From Burkholderia sp. Ax-1719 (GTDB lineage: Bacteria; Pseudomonadota; Gammaproteobacteria; Burkholderiales; Burkholderiaceae), in contig NZ_VWWJ01000020.1 of assembly GCF_011753055.1 (NCBI RefSeq), positions 62,001-126,000 of the forward strand: 64,000 nt of DNA, read 5' to 3'. The position numbers and the translations under genes are program-made. How positions within the stretch are numbered: the first letter of the stretch is position 1; every line of letters begins with the position of its first letter. This document shows positions 24,259 through 33,398 of the stretch, one piece after another. The notes below the pieces were generated by a model. It was not told where the DNA came from and did no database searches. It was given only the letters and a program-made list of their open reading frames with translations.

Positions 24259-25548
24259 CTACTCCTGCTCGTCACCGCCGCCGCCTCCGCCGCCTTGATC
24301 GCCACCTGATTCTTCGCGGGTCACTTCGTGTTCCACTGCGTGTTCATGCTCGGGTGCATGTTCAGGTGCATGTTCATGTTCGTATTCGGCTGGGGCGTCG
24401 GCGTTGTCCTGCGGCTCGGGCGCATGGTGTGTGTGCGCTTCGGGTTGATGGTGCGACGAGGAATGCGCCTGAGGCGCGGGAACTTCCGTTTCGTTCGCGT
24501 CCTGATGCTCGGGGATGCCATCGTCATCGGCAGCCGGCGCGCTGTGTTCATGGGCGCTGTCCTGGTGGTCCGGCGCGTGCGTTGGCTGTGCGAGTTCTTC
24601 AGGCGTGCCCGCGCCGATGTCCGTCGTGTGCGTCGTTTCGCTGTAGTTCACTTCGTTGCTGTGGACCTCTTCGGAGGCGTGGCTGATAGTGGTCTCGTTG
24701 GTCTGATTGATAGTGGTCTGATTGATCGTGGTCTCGTTGTAATTGACGTTGATATCGGTCGACGTCGATCCGATGTTCACCTCGGAGTAGTTGATCGCGA
24801 TGGCGCCGGTGTTCCAGTTCACGCTTGACCAGAGTGTCGTCTGCAACGCGACGCCAACGCCAAACGTCACGCCCGCGCCGAACGCAAATCCCAACGCCAC
24901 CGGTGCATAGACCGGCGGATAGGCGCGATACGGCCAGGTCCCGTAAACGATGGCGGGGTTGTAGGTCGGCACATAGATGACTTTGGGATTGACCGGATCG
25001 ATGCGGATGACGTCGCCGGTCACGATCACCGTTTCATGCTGGCTGTCACGCAATGCGCCCGCGTTACGCGCCATTTTCCGCAGGCGCTGCGTGGACTGCA
25101 TGACGTTGCGCGGATGAGCGGCAAACTCCTGCCCAACCTTGCGCATCCAGACCGGATCGGCGGCGAGCGTCAGCAGCGCCTGCGGGAACGCTGTCAGTGA
25201 TTTCACGCTCGCGTCCCACGGCATCGAACTCACCGCGGTAATCGCGGCTTGTCCTGACAGGTCGGGGTGAGCCTTGGCCCACGCGGCGGCGGCCATGACG
25301 TCGTCGGGATGCTTGCTCGCTTCCAGTGCCTGCACGAGCAGACCGTCGGGATAGAGCGCCACGGGCGCAGCCAACTGGTCCATCTGCGGCTGGGCGAGCG
25401 GGGCGGAGTGAGCCGCAGCGTCGGGGACCTGCGCGGAGCCGCTGGCGTGCAACCTGTCGTGGACGACATACCCACCGACACCCGCGGCAACGACAACTGC
25501 GACGGTGATGGCAATACGTTTGGCCGCTGACGGCGATGTGTGCAGCAT
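24259..25548 (-). CDS. DUF3300 protein with acidic/His-rich tail
   Basis: 429 residues from the ATG at 25548, with AGGA ahead. A membrane anchor or uncleaved signal (IAITVAVVVAAGVGGYVVHD) is followed by the DUF3300 domain (about 55-250): LAAPVALYPDGLLVQALEASKHPDDV, HPDLSGQAAITAVSSMPWD, VIYVPTYNPAIVYGTWPY. A Gly-rich hydrophobic segment (GFAFGAGVTFGVGVAL) and a repetitive Asn/Thr stretch come next. The last 130 residues are dominated by His, Glu, Asp and Ala, ending in poly-Gly. Envelope location is likely; function unknown. Confidence 0.8.
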   Translation of the reverse strand: MLHTSPSAAKRIAITVAVVVAAGVGGYVVHDRLHASGSAQVPDAAAHSAPLAQPQMDQLAAPVALYPDGLLVQALEASKHPDDVMAAAAWAKAHPDLSGQAAITAVSSMPWDASVKSLTAFPQALLTLAADPVWMRKVGQEFAAHPRNVMQSTQRLRKMARNAGALRDSQHETVIVTGDVIRIDPVNPKVIYVPTYNPAIVYGTWPYRAYPPVYAPVALGFAFGAGVTFGVGVALQTTLWSSVNWNTGAIAINYSEVNIGSTSTDINVNYNETTINQTTINQTNETTISHASEEVHSNEVNYSETTHTTDIGAGTPEELAQPTHAPDHQDSAHEHSAPAADDDGIPEHQDANETEVPAPQAHSSSHHQPEAHTHHAPEPQDNADAPAEYEHEHAPEHAPEHEHAVEHEVTREESGGDQGGGGGGGDEQE

Positions 25549-25678
25549 GTCCTGTTCTCCAATCACGCGATGCGAGGGGGGCACAAGTTTCTCCGCATCG
25601 CAAATTTCGCAGACGCCGGTGATAGGGACACCTTTGTTGCAGGTCATGCGCAGGCCCGGATCGCTTAAAATCGCAGCC

Positions 25679-26698
25679 ATGACTACTTCCGCTACTCCCC
25701 AAGCCGCGGCGCTGCCGCGCATCGCCGTGCTCGCCACTGGCGGCACCATCGCGGGCTCCGCGCCCGACGCAGCCAATACCGCCGGCTACCAGGCTGGCGT
25801 GATCGGCGTGGCGCAACTGCTGGCGGCCGTGCCCGGCCTCGACGCAGTGGCGCAGATTCACGCCGAACAGGTCGCCAGCGTCGATAGCAAGGACATGTCG
25901 TTCGCGCTCTGGAGCACGCTCGCGCAGCGCGTGAACGAACTGCTCGCCAGCGACGATATCGACGGCGTCGTCATCACGCACGGCACCGATACGCTCGAAG
26001 AGACCGCCTATGTGCTGCACCTCACGGTCAAGAGCGCGAAGCCCGTGATCCTGACCGCGGCGATGCGCCCGGCGTCGGCGCTGTCGGCGGACGGTCCGCT
26101 GAATCTGCTCAACGCGGTGACGCTAGCGGCAAGCGGTCAGGCGGGCGGGCAGGGCGTGCTGGTGGCGTTCAACAACCGTATCCACTGCGCGCGCGATGTG
26201 GCCAAGACCAGCACCTACGCGGTCGACGCGTTCCAGTCGCCTGAGATCGGCGCGCTGGGTTGGGTGCAGGATGGCCGTGTCGAGTTCCAGCGGCGCGCGC
26301 TGCGCCCGCATACGGTCGACGCGCCGTTCGATGCGGCTATCCAGTGGCCGCAGGTGGAAATCGTCACGAGCTACGCGGGTGTTTCGCGCATTGCCGTCGA
26401 CGCGCTGGTGAGCGCGGGCGTGCGCGGCATCGTGGTAGCGGGCACCGGCAACGGCTCGATCCACGTAACGCTGCAGCAGGCGCTGGCCGACGCGATCGCG
26501 AAGGGCATCCCCGTGGTGCGCGCGTCGCGCGTGGGCTCGGGTCACGTGATGCACAACGGCGCGGCGAAGGACGATGCGCTTGGCTCCGTCTCGGCGGGCA
26601 CGCTCAGCCCGTTCAAGGCGCGCGTGCTGCTGATGCTGGCGCTCGCGGCCGGCACGAGCGAAAAGGCTGAACTGCAGCGCGTGTTCGATACGTACTGA
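25679..26698 (+). CDS. L-asparaginase (type II-like sequence, no signal peptide)
   Basis: 339 residues. Active-site blocks match AnsB-type enzymes: ATGGTIAGSAPD (nucleophile Thr23), VDSKDM, ITHGTDTLEETAY (Thr103-Asp104) and the Lys in DVAKTSTYAVDAF. It hydrolyses asparagine to aspartate and ammonia. Unlike secreted type II enzymes it starts MTTSATPQAAALPRIAVLATGG with no signal peptide, so it is probably cytoplasmic. Divergent from the DUF3300 gene with 130 bases between starts. Ended by a very strong terminator. Confidence 0.9.
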   Translation: MTTSATPQAAALPRIAVLATGGTIAGSAPDAANTAGYQAGVIGVAQLLAAVPGLDAVAQIHAEQVASVDSKDMSFALWSTLAQRVNELLASDDIDGVVITHGTDTLEETAYVLHLTVKSAKPVILTAAMRPASALSADGPLNLLNAVTLAASGQAGGQGVLVAFNNRIHCARDVAKTSTYAVDAFQSPEIGALGWVQDGRVEFQRRALRPHTVDAPFDAAIQWPQVEIVTSYAGVSRIAVDALVSAGVRGIVVAGTGNGSIHVTLQQALADAIAKGIPVVRASRVGSGHVMHNGAAKDDALGSVSAGTLSPFKARVLLMLALAAGTSEKAELQRVFDTY

Positions 26699-26718
26699 TC
26701 CAGTCGCACCCAAACACA

Positions 26719-26758
26719 AAGGGCCTTGCGGAACGACGCCGCAAGGCCCTTGTTTTTT
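26719..26758 (+). terminator. Strong Rho-independent terminator
   Basis: 13-bp perfect stem AAGGGCCTTGCGG (26719-26731) with CCGCAAGGCCCTT (26739-26751), loop of 7, then GTTTTTTG. The rest of the gap up to 27022 shows no gene. Confidence 0.92.
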
Positions 26759-27004
26759 GCTGTCTTCGATTGGATGAGGGTGTCGCAATCCGTACGCGGA
26801 CACCCGGTGACGACGTCTGACCGACCAAGGCTTCCCCGTCGTCGCCGGGTGCCGCTTTCGGACCCCACTGGCCGCTCTCAGCCCAGAGCGGCCCCGATTT
26901 GCCCCGCAGCGGTTGCCGCCGCCACGAAGCGCCCCACCTGCGGCCGTCGCGTGCGTGATGCCGCGCCAGCCTGAATTCTGTGTTGTGGCCTGGTTTTTGG
27001 CCTG

Positions 27005-27052
27005 GTGAAAAAATTGAGAGAGGCGATGCGCGCGGGCCCACGCGCGCATCGC
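27005..27052 (-). terminator. Terminator of the gcl-hyi-glxR operon
   Basis: 12-bp perfect stem GCGATGCGCGCG (27023-27034) with CGCGCGCATCGC (27041-27052). Read on the minus strand it is followed by CTCTCTCAATTTTTTC, a slightly delayed T-run. Confidence 0.75.
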
Positions 27053-27076
27053 TTTAACTTCTACCGCGTTACGTAC

Positions 27077-27985
27077 TTAAGCCGCTTTTGCTTGCGATTC
27101 AGCGCCTTCGGCGATTTCGAAATTCGCCATGATTTCCAGCGCGCGGATCATCGCCGAGTGGTCCCATGCCTTGCCGCCGTTGGCTGCGCACACGCTGAAC
27201 AGTTGCTGGGCGCTGGCCGTATGGGGCAGGGCGATGCCGAGCTTGCGTGCGCCGTCGAGCGCCAGGTTCAGATCCTTCTGGTGCAGCTCGATGCGGAAGC
27301 CCGGATTGAACGTGCGCTTGGTCATGCGCTCGCCGTGCACTTCCAGAATGCGCGACGAGGCGAAACCGCCCATCAGCGCCTTACGCACGCGCTCCGGATC
27401 CGCGCCCGAGCGAGCCGCGAACAGCAGCGCCTCGGCGACGGCTTCGATGTTCAGCGCGACGATGATCTGGTTCGCGACCTTGGTGGTCTGACCCGCGCCG
27501 TTATCGCCGACCAGCGAAATGTTCTTGCCCATCAGATCGAACAGCGGCTTGGCCAGATCAAAGGCCTTTTGCGGGCCGCCCACCATGATCGAGAGCGTCG
27601 CTTCGCGTGCGCCGACTTCGCCGCCCGAGACCGGCGCGTCGAGGTAGTCGCAACCCAGCGCATTCACTTGTTTGGCGAACTGCTGCGTTTCCAGCGGCGA
27701 AATCGAGCTCATGTCGATCACCAGCTTGCCAGCCGACAGGCCCTTGGCGACGCCGTCATCGGCGAACAGCACGTTCTGCACGTCCGGCGTATCCGGCACC
27801 ATCAGGACGATGATTTCCGAGGCCTGCGCAACAGCGGTCGAATCGGCGACCACGGTGGTGCTCGCGCGCAGATCGTCCGGCACCGGGAACTTGCCGTTCA
27901 CGACCAGCGAGTGGCCGCCCTTTTGCAGATTGCGCGCCATGTGCGCGCCCATGATGCCGAGGCCGATAAAACCAATCTTTGCCAT
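27077..27985 (-). CDS. glxR: Tartronate semialdehyde reductase (2-hydroxy-3-oxopropionate reductase)
   Basis: 302 residues. NAD(P) motif GFIGLGIMGAHMARNL (5-20), substrate loop DAPVSGGEVGAREATLSIMVGG, catalytic Lys in AGQTTKVANQIIVALNIEAVAEAL and FRIELHQKDLNLAL define the beta-hydroxyacid dehydrogenase family. It reduces tartronate semialdehyde made by Gcl to glycerate. Last gene of the operon; 33 bases after hyi. garR-type enzymes catalyse the same reaction, but the neighbours point to glxR. Confidence 0.92.
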   Translation of the reverse strand: MAKIGFIGLGIMGAHMARNLQKGGHSLVVNGKFPVPDDLRASTTVVADSTAVAQASEIIVLMVPDTPDVQNVLFADDGVAKGLSAGKLVIDMSSISPLETQQFAKQVNALGCDYLDAPVSGGEVGAREATLSIMVGGPQKAFDLAKPLFDLMGKNISLVGDNGAGQTTKVANQIIVALNIEAVAEALLFAARSGADPERVRKALMGGFASSRILEVHGERMTKRTFNPGFRIELHQKDLNLALDGARKLGIALPHTASAQQLFSVCAANGGKAWDHSAMIRALEIMANFEIAEGAESQAKAA

Positions 27986-28018
27986 CTTGTGTGTCTCCGT
28001 ATGAGTCGAATTCAGGGG

Positions 28019-28816
28019 TTAAGCGAGTTCCGCCGCGCGTTGCTGCGCGCCGCGCAGCCAGCCCAGACCATCGACGGTATTCGTCTTCGGCTTGTATTCG
28101 CAGCCGACGTAACCCGCGTAGCCCAGCGAATCGAGCAGATCGAACAGGAACGGGTAGTTGATCTCGCCCGTGCCCGGCTCGTTGCGGCCGGGGTTATCGG
28201 CCAGCTGGATGTGCGCGATCTTCGCGAACTGTTTCTTGATGGTCGCGGCCAGTTCGCCTTCCATGCGCTGCATGTGATAGATGTCGTACTGCAGGAACAG
28301 ATTGTCCGAGCCGACCTTTTCGATGATGTCGAGGCCTTCTGCCGAACGGTTCAGCGCGAAGCCGGGGATGTCGTACGAATTGCACGGCTCGACCAGCAGG
28401 CGGATGCCTTCGCGCTTGAGTTCGGCGGCTGCGTAGCGCAGGTTGTCGACGATGGTCGACAGCGCCGTTTCGCGGCTCACGCCCGCCGTCGGAATGCCAA
28501 CGAGGCAGTTCAGTTGCGACACCTTCAGCGCCTTCGCGTATTCGATCGCGCGGCCCACGCCTTCCTGGAATTCGCCTTTGCGATCCGGCAGGCAGGCAAT
28601 GCCGCGCTCGCCGCCTTCCCAGTTGCCGGCGGGCAGGTTGTGCAGCACGAGCTTGAGGTTGTTCGCTTCCAGACGCTCGGCCAGTTCAGCGGCCTTGAAC
28701 GGGTAGGGGAACAGGAATTCGACGGCTTCGAAGCCCGCCTCGGCAGCCGCGGCAAAGCGGTCGAGGAACGGCACTTCGTTGAACAGCATGGTGAGATTCG
28801 CAGCGAATTTCGGCAT
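28019..28816 (-). CDS. hyi: Hydroxypyruvate isomerase
   Basis: 265 residues of a TIM-barrel sugar isomerase: FAANLTMLFNEVPFLDRFAAAAEAGFEAVEFLFPY, EPCNSYDIPGFALN, LQYDIYHMQRMEG, HIQLADNPGRNEPGTGEINYPFLF and VGCEYKP carry the metal-ligand Glu/Asp/His set. It interconverts hydroxypyruvate and tartronate semialdehyde. Middle gene of gcl-hyi-glxR, start preceded by GAGAGACATC. Confidence 0.92.
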   Translation of the reverse strand: MPKFAANLTMLFNEVPFLDRFAAAAEAGFEAVEFLFPYPFKAAELAERLEANNLKLVLHNLPAGNWEGGERGIACLPDRKGEFQEGVGRAIEYAKALKVSQLNCLVGIPTAGVSRETALSTIVDNLRYAAAELKREGIRLLVEPCNSYDIPGFALNRSAEGLDIIEKVGSDNLFLQYDIYHMQRMEGELAATIKKQFAKIAHIQLADNPGRNEPGTGEINYPFLFDLLDSLGYAGYVGCEYKPKTNTVDGLGWLRGAQQRAAELA

Positions 28817-28909
28817 GAGATGTCTCTCGCGGGGCTTGAGTGGGAGGGAACCGCTTTTCGCGCGTCAGGGCTGGGCGCGAAAAGCGGAGCTTTCAGCTAT
28901 GGGTGGTGC

Positions 28910-30685
28910 TTAGGACTGCAGGCTGATTGCCGTCGGTGCGTGTTCCGGCTTCTCGGCCAGTTCTTCGAACTCGTTGATGGCGTCGATTTCCGTGCCCATC
29001 GAGATATTCGTCACGCGTTCGAGGATCACTTCCACCACCACCGGCACGCTGTGTTCGAGCGCCATCGCCTGAGCCTGCTTGAGCGCCGGAGCGATCTCTT
29101 CGGGCTTGAACACGCGCAGCGCCTTGCAGCCCAGGCCTTCGACCACGGTCTTGTGATCGACGCCATAGCCGTTCAATTCCGGCGCGTTGATGTTCTCGAA
29201 CGCGAGCTGCACGCAGAAGTCCATGTCGAACTGGCGCTGCGCCTGGCGGATCAGGCCCAGATACGAGTTGTTCACCAGCACGTGCACGTAGGGCAGCTTG
29301 AACTGCGCGCCCACCGCCAGTTCTTCGATCATGAACTGGAAGTCGTAGTCGCCGGAGAGCGCCACGATCGGGCGAGCCGGATCGGCTGCGCGCACACCGA
29401 GCGCTGCCGGAATCGTCCAGCCGAGCGGGCCTGCCTGGCCGCAGTTGATCCAGTTGCGCGCCTTGTAGACGTGCAGGAACTGGGCGCCTGCGATCTGCGA
29501 CAGACCGATCGTGCTGACGTAGCACGTGTCGCGGCCAAACGCCTTGTTCATTTCTTCGTAGACGCGCTGCGGCTTGATCGGCGCATTGTCGAAGTGCGTC
29601 TTCCGGTGCATCGTGGCCTTGCGCTGCTGGCAGTCCGCCACCCATGCGCTGCGGTCCTTGAGCTTGCCTGCGGCCTTCCATTCCTGCGCCACTTCGACGA
29701 ACAGTTCGAGCGCGGCCTTGGCGTCCGACACGATGCCCAGATCCGGGCCGAACACGCGGCCAATCTGCGTCGGTTCGATATCGACGTGCACGAACTTGCG
29801 GCCCTTCGTGTAGACCTCGACGCTGCCCGTGTGGCGGTTGGCCCAACGGTTGCCGATGCCGAGCACGAAGTCCGAAGCCAGCATCGTGGCGTTGCCGTAG
29901 CGGTGCGACGTCTGCAGACCGACCATGCCGGCCATCAGCGGATGGTCGTCGGCGATGGCGCCCCACGACATCAGCGTCGGGATCACCGGCACGCCCACGG
30001 TTTCGGCGAACTGCACCAGCAGATCTTCAGCGGCTGCGTTGAGCACGCCGCCACCCGAGACGATCAGCGGCTTGTCGCTGGCGTTGAGCAGCGTGAGTGC
30101 GGCTTCGATCTGCTTGCGCGTCGCGCGCGGCTTGTAGACCGGCAGCGGCTCATAGGTGTCGATGTCGAATTCGATTTCGGCGAGCTGCACGTCGATCGGC
30201 ATGTCGACCAGCACTGGGCCCGGACGGCCCGAGCGCATCAGATGGAAGGCCTGCTGGAACACGCGCGGCACCAGCGCCGGTTCGCGCACCGTGACGGCCC
30301 ACTTGGTGACGGGCTTGGCGATCGATTCGATATCGACAGCCTGGAAGTCTTCCTTGTACAGACGCGCGCGCGGCGCCTGGCCCGTGATCGCGAGGATAGG
30401 AATCGAATCCGCTTGAGCCGAGTAGAGGCCCGTGATCATGTCGGTGCCCGCGGGGCCCGAGGTGCCGATACACACGCCGATATTGCCCGGCTGCGCACGC
30501 GTATAGCCTTCGGCCATGTGCGAGGCGCCTTCGACGTGGCGCGCAAGGACGTGGGTGATGCTGCCGGCCTTCTTGAGCGCCGAGTAGAACGGATTGATGG
30601 CGGCGCCTGGCACGCCGAAGGCGGTATCGATGCCTTCTTTTTCGAGCACCAGCACGGCGGCGTCGACGGCTCTCATTTTGGCCAT
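28910..30685 (-). CDS. gcl: Glyoxylate carboligase (ThDP enzyme)
   Basis: 591 residues. ThDP-enzyme architecture with AFGVPGAAINPFYSAL at the N terminus and the ThDP/Mg motif region GDYDFQFMIEEL...NNSYLGLIRQAQRQF. In LARHVEGASHMAEGY a Val stands where most ThDP enzymes have the activating Glu, the hallmark of Gcl. It condenses two glyoxylate to tartronate semialdehyde plus CO2, using FAD structurally. First gene of the operon, divergent from a LysR regulator. Confidence 0.95.
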   Translation of the reverse strand: MAKMRAVDAAVLVLEKEGIDTAFGVPGAAINPFYSALKKAGSITHVLARHVEGASHMAEGYTRAQPGNIGVCIGTSGPAGTDMITGLYSAQADSIPILAITGQAPRARLYKEDFQAVDIESIAKPVTKWAVTVREPALVPRVFQQAFHLMRSGRPGPVLVDMPIDVQLAEIEFDIDTYEPLPVYKPRATRKQIEAALTLLNASDKPLIVSGGGVLNAAAEDLLVQFAETVGVPVIPTLMSWGAIADDHPLMAGMVGLQTSHRYGNATMLASDFVLGIGNRWANRHTGSVEVYTKGRKFVHVDIEPTQIGRVFGPDLGIVSDAKAALELFVEVAQEWKAAGKLKDRSAWVADCQQRKATMHRKTHFDNAPIKPQRVYEEMNKAFGRDTCYVSTIGLSQIAGAQFLHVYKARNWINCGQAGPLGWTIPAALGVRAADPARPIVALSGDYDFQFMIEELAVGAQFKLPYVHVLVNNSYLGLIRQAQRQFDMDFCVQLAFENINAPELNGYGVDHKTVVEGLGCKALRVFKPEEIAPALKQAQAMALEHSVPVVVEVILERVTNISMGTEIDAINEFEELAEKPEHAPTAISLQS

Positions 30686-30888
30686 GGAATGTCTCCTGAA
30701 TGTCGCAAAAACCTGAATGGCGCGCTAGAAAAAAGCGCGCATGGGATACAGCGCTTGAGACCCACTGTAGGGCTGCACGAAAGGTTTGATAAGATCAGTC
30801 CAGGTCGTTTATTTCGAAACAAAAAGTATGGAATGGCCGTGTGGCGGGGCTTTCCCGGAACCGCAGCAATACGGCGAGGAGACAAGGC

Positions 30889-31800
30889 ATGGACCGTTTC
30901 AAGCAGATCGAGACTTTCGTGCGCGTGGCGGAGGCGGGCAGCCTCGCGGCGGCGGCGCTGGAGGAGGGTGTGTCGCCCGTGATACTCGGGCGGCGTATCG
31001 ACGCGCTGGAAAAGCGCCTGGGCGTGAAGCTCATGTACCGCTCGACGCGGCGGCTGGTGGTGAGCGAAGAGGGCGGCGCATTTCTGGAGCGCTGCCGCGG
31101 CCTGCTGGCGGAATGGGAGCAGGCGGAAAACGAACTGTCCGCCGGGCGGCGCGTGGTGAACGGGCATCTGATCGTGTCCGCGCCGGCGGCGTTCGGGCGC
31201 AAGCACGTCGCGCCACTCGCGCCCGACTTTCTCGCTGATAAACCCGAGCTACAGGTGTCCTTCAACCTGACCGACCGCGTAGTCGATCTGGTACGCGAGG
31301 GCTATGACCTGTCGATTCGCATCGGCGGGTCGGTCGATCCGAATTTCGTGGCCGTGAAGCTGGCGACCAACCGGCGCGTGGTGTGCGGCACGCCCGAGTA
31401 CTTCCGCAAGCACGGCCGGCCAAAAACGCTCGAAGACCTGCCCAGCCACAACTGCCTCGCCTTCAACCTGCAAGGCGGGCAGAACCGTGGCTGGTATTTC
31501 CGCCGCAACGGCAAGCTTGCGACGGTGCGCGTGGGCGGCAATCTCGACTGTAACGATGGCGAATTGCTGCATCGCTGGGTGACGGAGAGCCTGGGACTCG
31601 GCTGGCGATCGACCTGGGAGATCGACGCGCAACTCGCGCGCGGCGAGCTGGAAACCGTGCTCGACGAATACGCGCTGCCCGATTACGACATTCTTGCCGT
31701 CTATCCGCAGCAGCGCTATGTGCCGGCCAAGGTGCGCTATTTCATCGACTATCTGAAAGAGGTTTACGCGCGGCCGGGTTATTGGAGCGGCGTGGTTTGA
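30889..31800 (+). CDS. LysR-family regulator, probably of the gcl operon
   Basis: 303 residues. HTH at the N terminus (MDRFKQIETFVRVAEAGSLAAAALEEGVSPVILGRRIDALEKRLGVKLMYRSTRRL) and a LysR effector domain. The ATG at 30889 has GAGGAG ahead; an in-frame GTG at 30841 is less likely. It is divergent from gcl with a 203-base shared region, the classical arrangement for a LysR regulator and its target. The inducer (glyoxylate or allantoin-derived) is inference. Confidence 0.85.
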   Translation: MDRFKQIETFVRVAEAGSLAAAALEEGVSPVILGRRIDALEKRLGVKLMYRSTRRLVVSEEGGAFLERCRGLLAEWEQAENELSAGRRVVNGHLIVSAPAAFGRKHVAPLAPDFLADKPELQVSFNLTDRVVDLVREGYDLSIRIGGSVDPNFVAVKLATNRRVVCGTPEYFRKHGRPKTLEDLPSHNCLAFNLQGGQNRGWYFRRNGKLATVRVGGNLDCNDGELLHRWVTESLGLGWRSTWEIDAQLARGELETVLDEYALPDYDILAVYPQQRYVPAKVRYFIDYLKEVYARPGYWSGVV

Positions 31801-31812
31801 AGCATTGAGGCT

Positions 31813-32199
31813 TCAGCCCACGACGATCACGCCGTTCATCGATTCATGCCCCGAGCCGCAGAAGATATCGCAGAGGAACGGCACGTTGCCCGCATCGCCC
31901 GCTGTAGCCGCCACACGCACCACTGCGCCGGGCGGCACGTCGGCGCGCACGCCGAACTGCGGGATCGAAAAGCCCATCATCGTGTCCTGCGCGGTGACTT
32001 CGAACACCACGCTTTCATGCGGCGCGAGCGCGATGTGATCGGGCGTGAACGTGAAGCGGCGAGCGTGAACCTTGATGACGCGCGGCGCGGCCTGAGCGTC
32101 CAGACGGCTCATCAGCGCGACGCTCGCGGCCGCGAGCGCAAGCCAGCGACGTCGGGCGAGGCGCGGCTCGCGTGCGCGTAGTAAGTGAAGCTTCAGCAT
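31813..32199 (-). CDS. CuA-like cupredoxin (cytochrome oxidase subunit II-type domain)
   Basis: 128 residues. N-terminal twin-Arg-rich signal or anchor (LARRRWLALAAASVAL), then a cupredoxin fold. CDIFCGSGHESM (Cys110, Cys114, His118, Met121) is the CuA motif C-x3-C-x3-H-x2-M. The upstream His ligand of COX2 CuA is replaced by Met75 in QDTMMGFSIP. Predicted periplasmic copper protein, perhaps electron carrier or copper chaperone; no oxidase genes are near. It lies 30 bases downstream of the phosphoesterase gene and may be co-transcribed. Confidence 0.75.
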   Translation of the reverse strand: MLKLHLLRAREPRLARRRWLALAAASVALMSRLDAQAAPRVIKVHARRFTFTPDHIALAPHESVVFEVTAQDTMMGFSIPQFGVRADVPPGAVVRVAATAGDAGNVPFLCDIFCGSGHESMNGVIVVG

Positions 32200-32229
32200 G
32201 TCGGTCTCCTGGTCGGTTTGCTTTGGCGA

Positions 32230-33150
32230 TCAACCCACGTTGCGGATCGGCATTTCGGTGAGCGCGTAGGCTTGCGGCGCGCCATCCACGGCGACGTCGC
32301 GCCAGCCGAGGCCCTTGTACGGCGCCGACGCGTCCCACGGCACCGGCGTTCTCTGCGGCTGCGACATCGGCGCGGGCAGCGCGAACATCAGCGAACGCGC
32401 GGCGTGATGCGTGATCGCGCCCGTCATCGTGTGGTTCTCCTGATGGATATGGCCGTAGAACACGGTTACGTTGGCGTGCTTTTGCAGCAGCGCAATCGCC
32501 GCCGCGCCGTCGCGCGTGGCCCAGTCCCATTGCGGCGCGAGATCGAATAGCGGCCGGTGCGTGAAGACGACGATGCGCGCGTCTTCGGGCTGGCGGCTCA
32601 GGTCGTCGGCGAGCCAGGCCAGTTGCGCATCGCCGATACGGCCCGCGGGATCGGAGACGTTATCGAGCGTGATGAAGTGCACGCCGCGATGATCGAAGGT
32701 GTAGTGCGTGGGGCCGAACAGCTCGCGATACGCTTCGCCGTTGTCGAGACTCGCGTCGTGTTCGCCGGGCATCAGATAGAGCGGCTTCACTTTCAGATTG
32801 CCGACGATCTGCTGGAATTCGCGCATGCGCGCGCGGCGCACCGCGGGGTCATCGGTGGTGTGCGTGAGATCGCCCGTGAAAATCACGAAATCGGGCGCGG
32901 CGGGCAGGGCGTTCACGGCCGCGACGGCTTTGGGCAGCGTGCCTTTGGAATCGGGATTGATCGCGGGGCCTTCGAAACCCCAGTGGGCGTCGGAGAGTTG
33001 CACGAAGAAAAAATCGGCGTGGCCGGTCGACTGCGCGGTCGACTGCGCGGCCGCCCAGCCGGGCAGCGCCGACGCGAACACCGCGCCGCCGCCGAGCGCG
33101 GCCAGCTTGAGAAAATCGCGTCGCTTGAGCGGTGCGCTTGCGTTGGACAT
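32230..33150 (-). CDS. Tat-exported metallophosphoesterase
   Basis: 306 residues from the ATG at 33150 (GAGGAGACCACC ahead). Tat signal KRRDFLKLAALGGGAVFASALPGWAAA. Calcineurin-like motifs in order: QLSDAHWG (D-x-H), GDLTH, GEHD (variant of GNHD), FTHRP and YGHIHQENH (GHxH), for a two-metal phosphoesterase. Periplasmic after folding in the cytoplasm. Divergent from the ECF sigma factor gene and upstream of the CuA-like gene. Substrate unknown. Confidence 0.82.
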   Translation of the reverse strand: MSNASAPLKRRDFLKLAALGGGAVFASALPGWAAAQSTAQSTGHADFFFVQLSDAHWGFEGPAINPDSKGTLPKAVAAVNALPAAPDFVIFTGDLTHTTDDPAVRRARMREFQQIVGNLKVKPLYLMPGEHDASLDNGEAYRELFGPTHYTFDHRGVHFITLDNVSDPAGRIGDAQLAWLADDLSRQPEDARIVVFTHRPLFDLAPQWDWATRDGAAAIALLQKHANVTVFYGHIHQENHTMTGAITHHAARSLMFALPAPMSQPQRTPVPWDASAPYKGLGWRDVAVDGAPQAYALTEMPIRNVG

Positions 33151-33398
33151 GGTGGTCTCCTCGATGTGAACAAACAGGTATTGATCCGATGTTTGGGGAC
33201 GTTGGTGTGCCCATCGGGCCTGCTTGTCGTACCGGTTTTCGTGCTCGGGCATTCCCGATTTATTTTTCGTTTTCGCCGGCATCCAGCGGGAATAAACTGG
33301 CCGCTAACCGGGTAATGCATGCGGTGAGGCAGAGCGGCGGCAGACAGCGCGCGACGCTGGTCAGGACCGCATCCAGACGTGCGGCACGAGGGGACGAC

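Noticed and set aside
27005..30982. Very long plus-strand open frame (over 1300 codons) opposite gcl-hyi-glxR
   Set aside because: It is the antisense shadow of three well-supported genes in a GC-rich genome; its Arg/His-rich translation has no domain or ribosome site.
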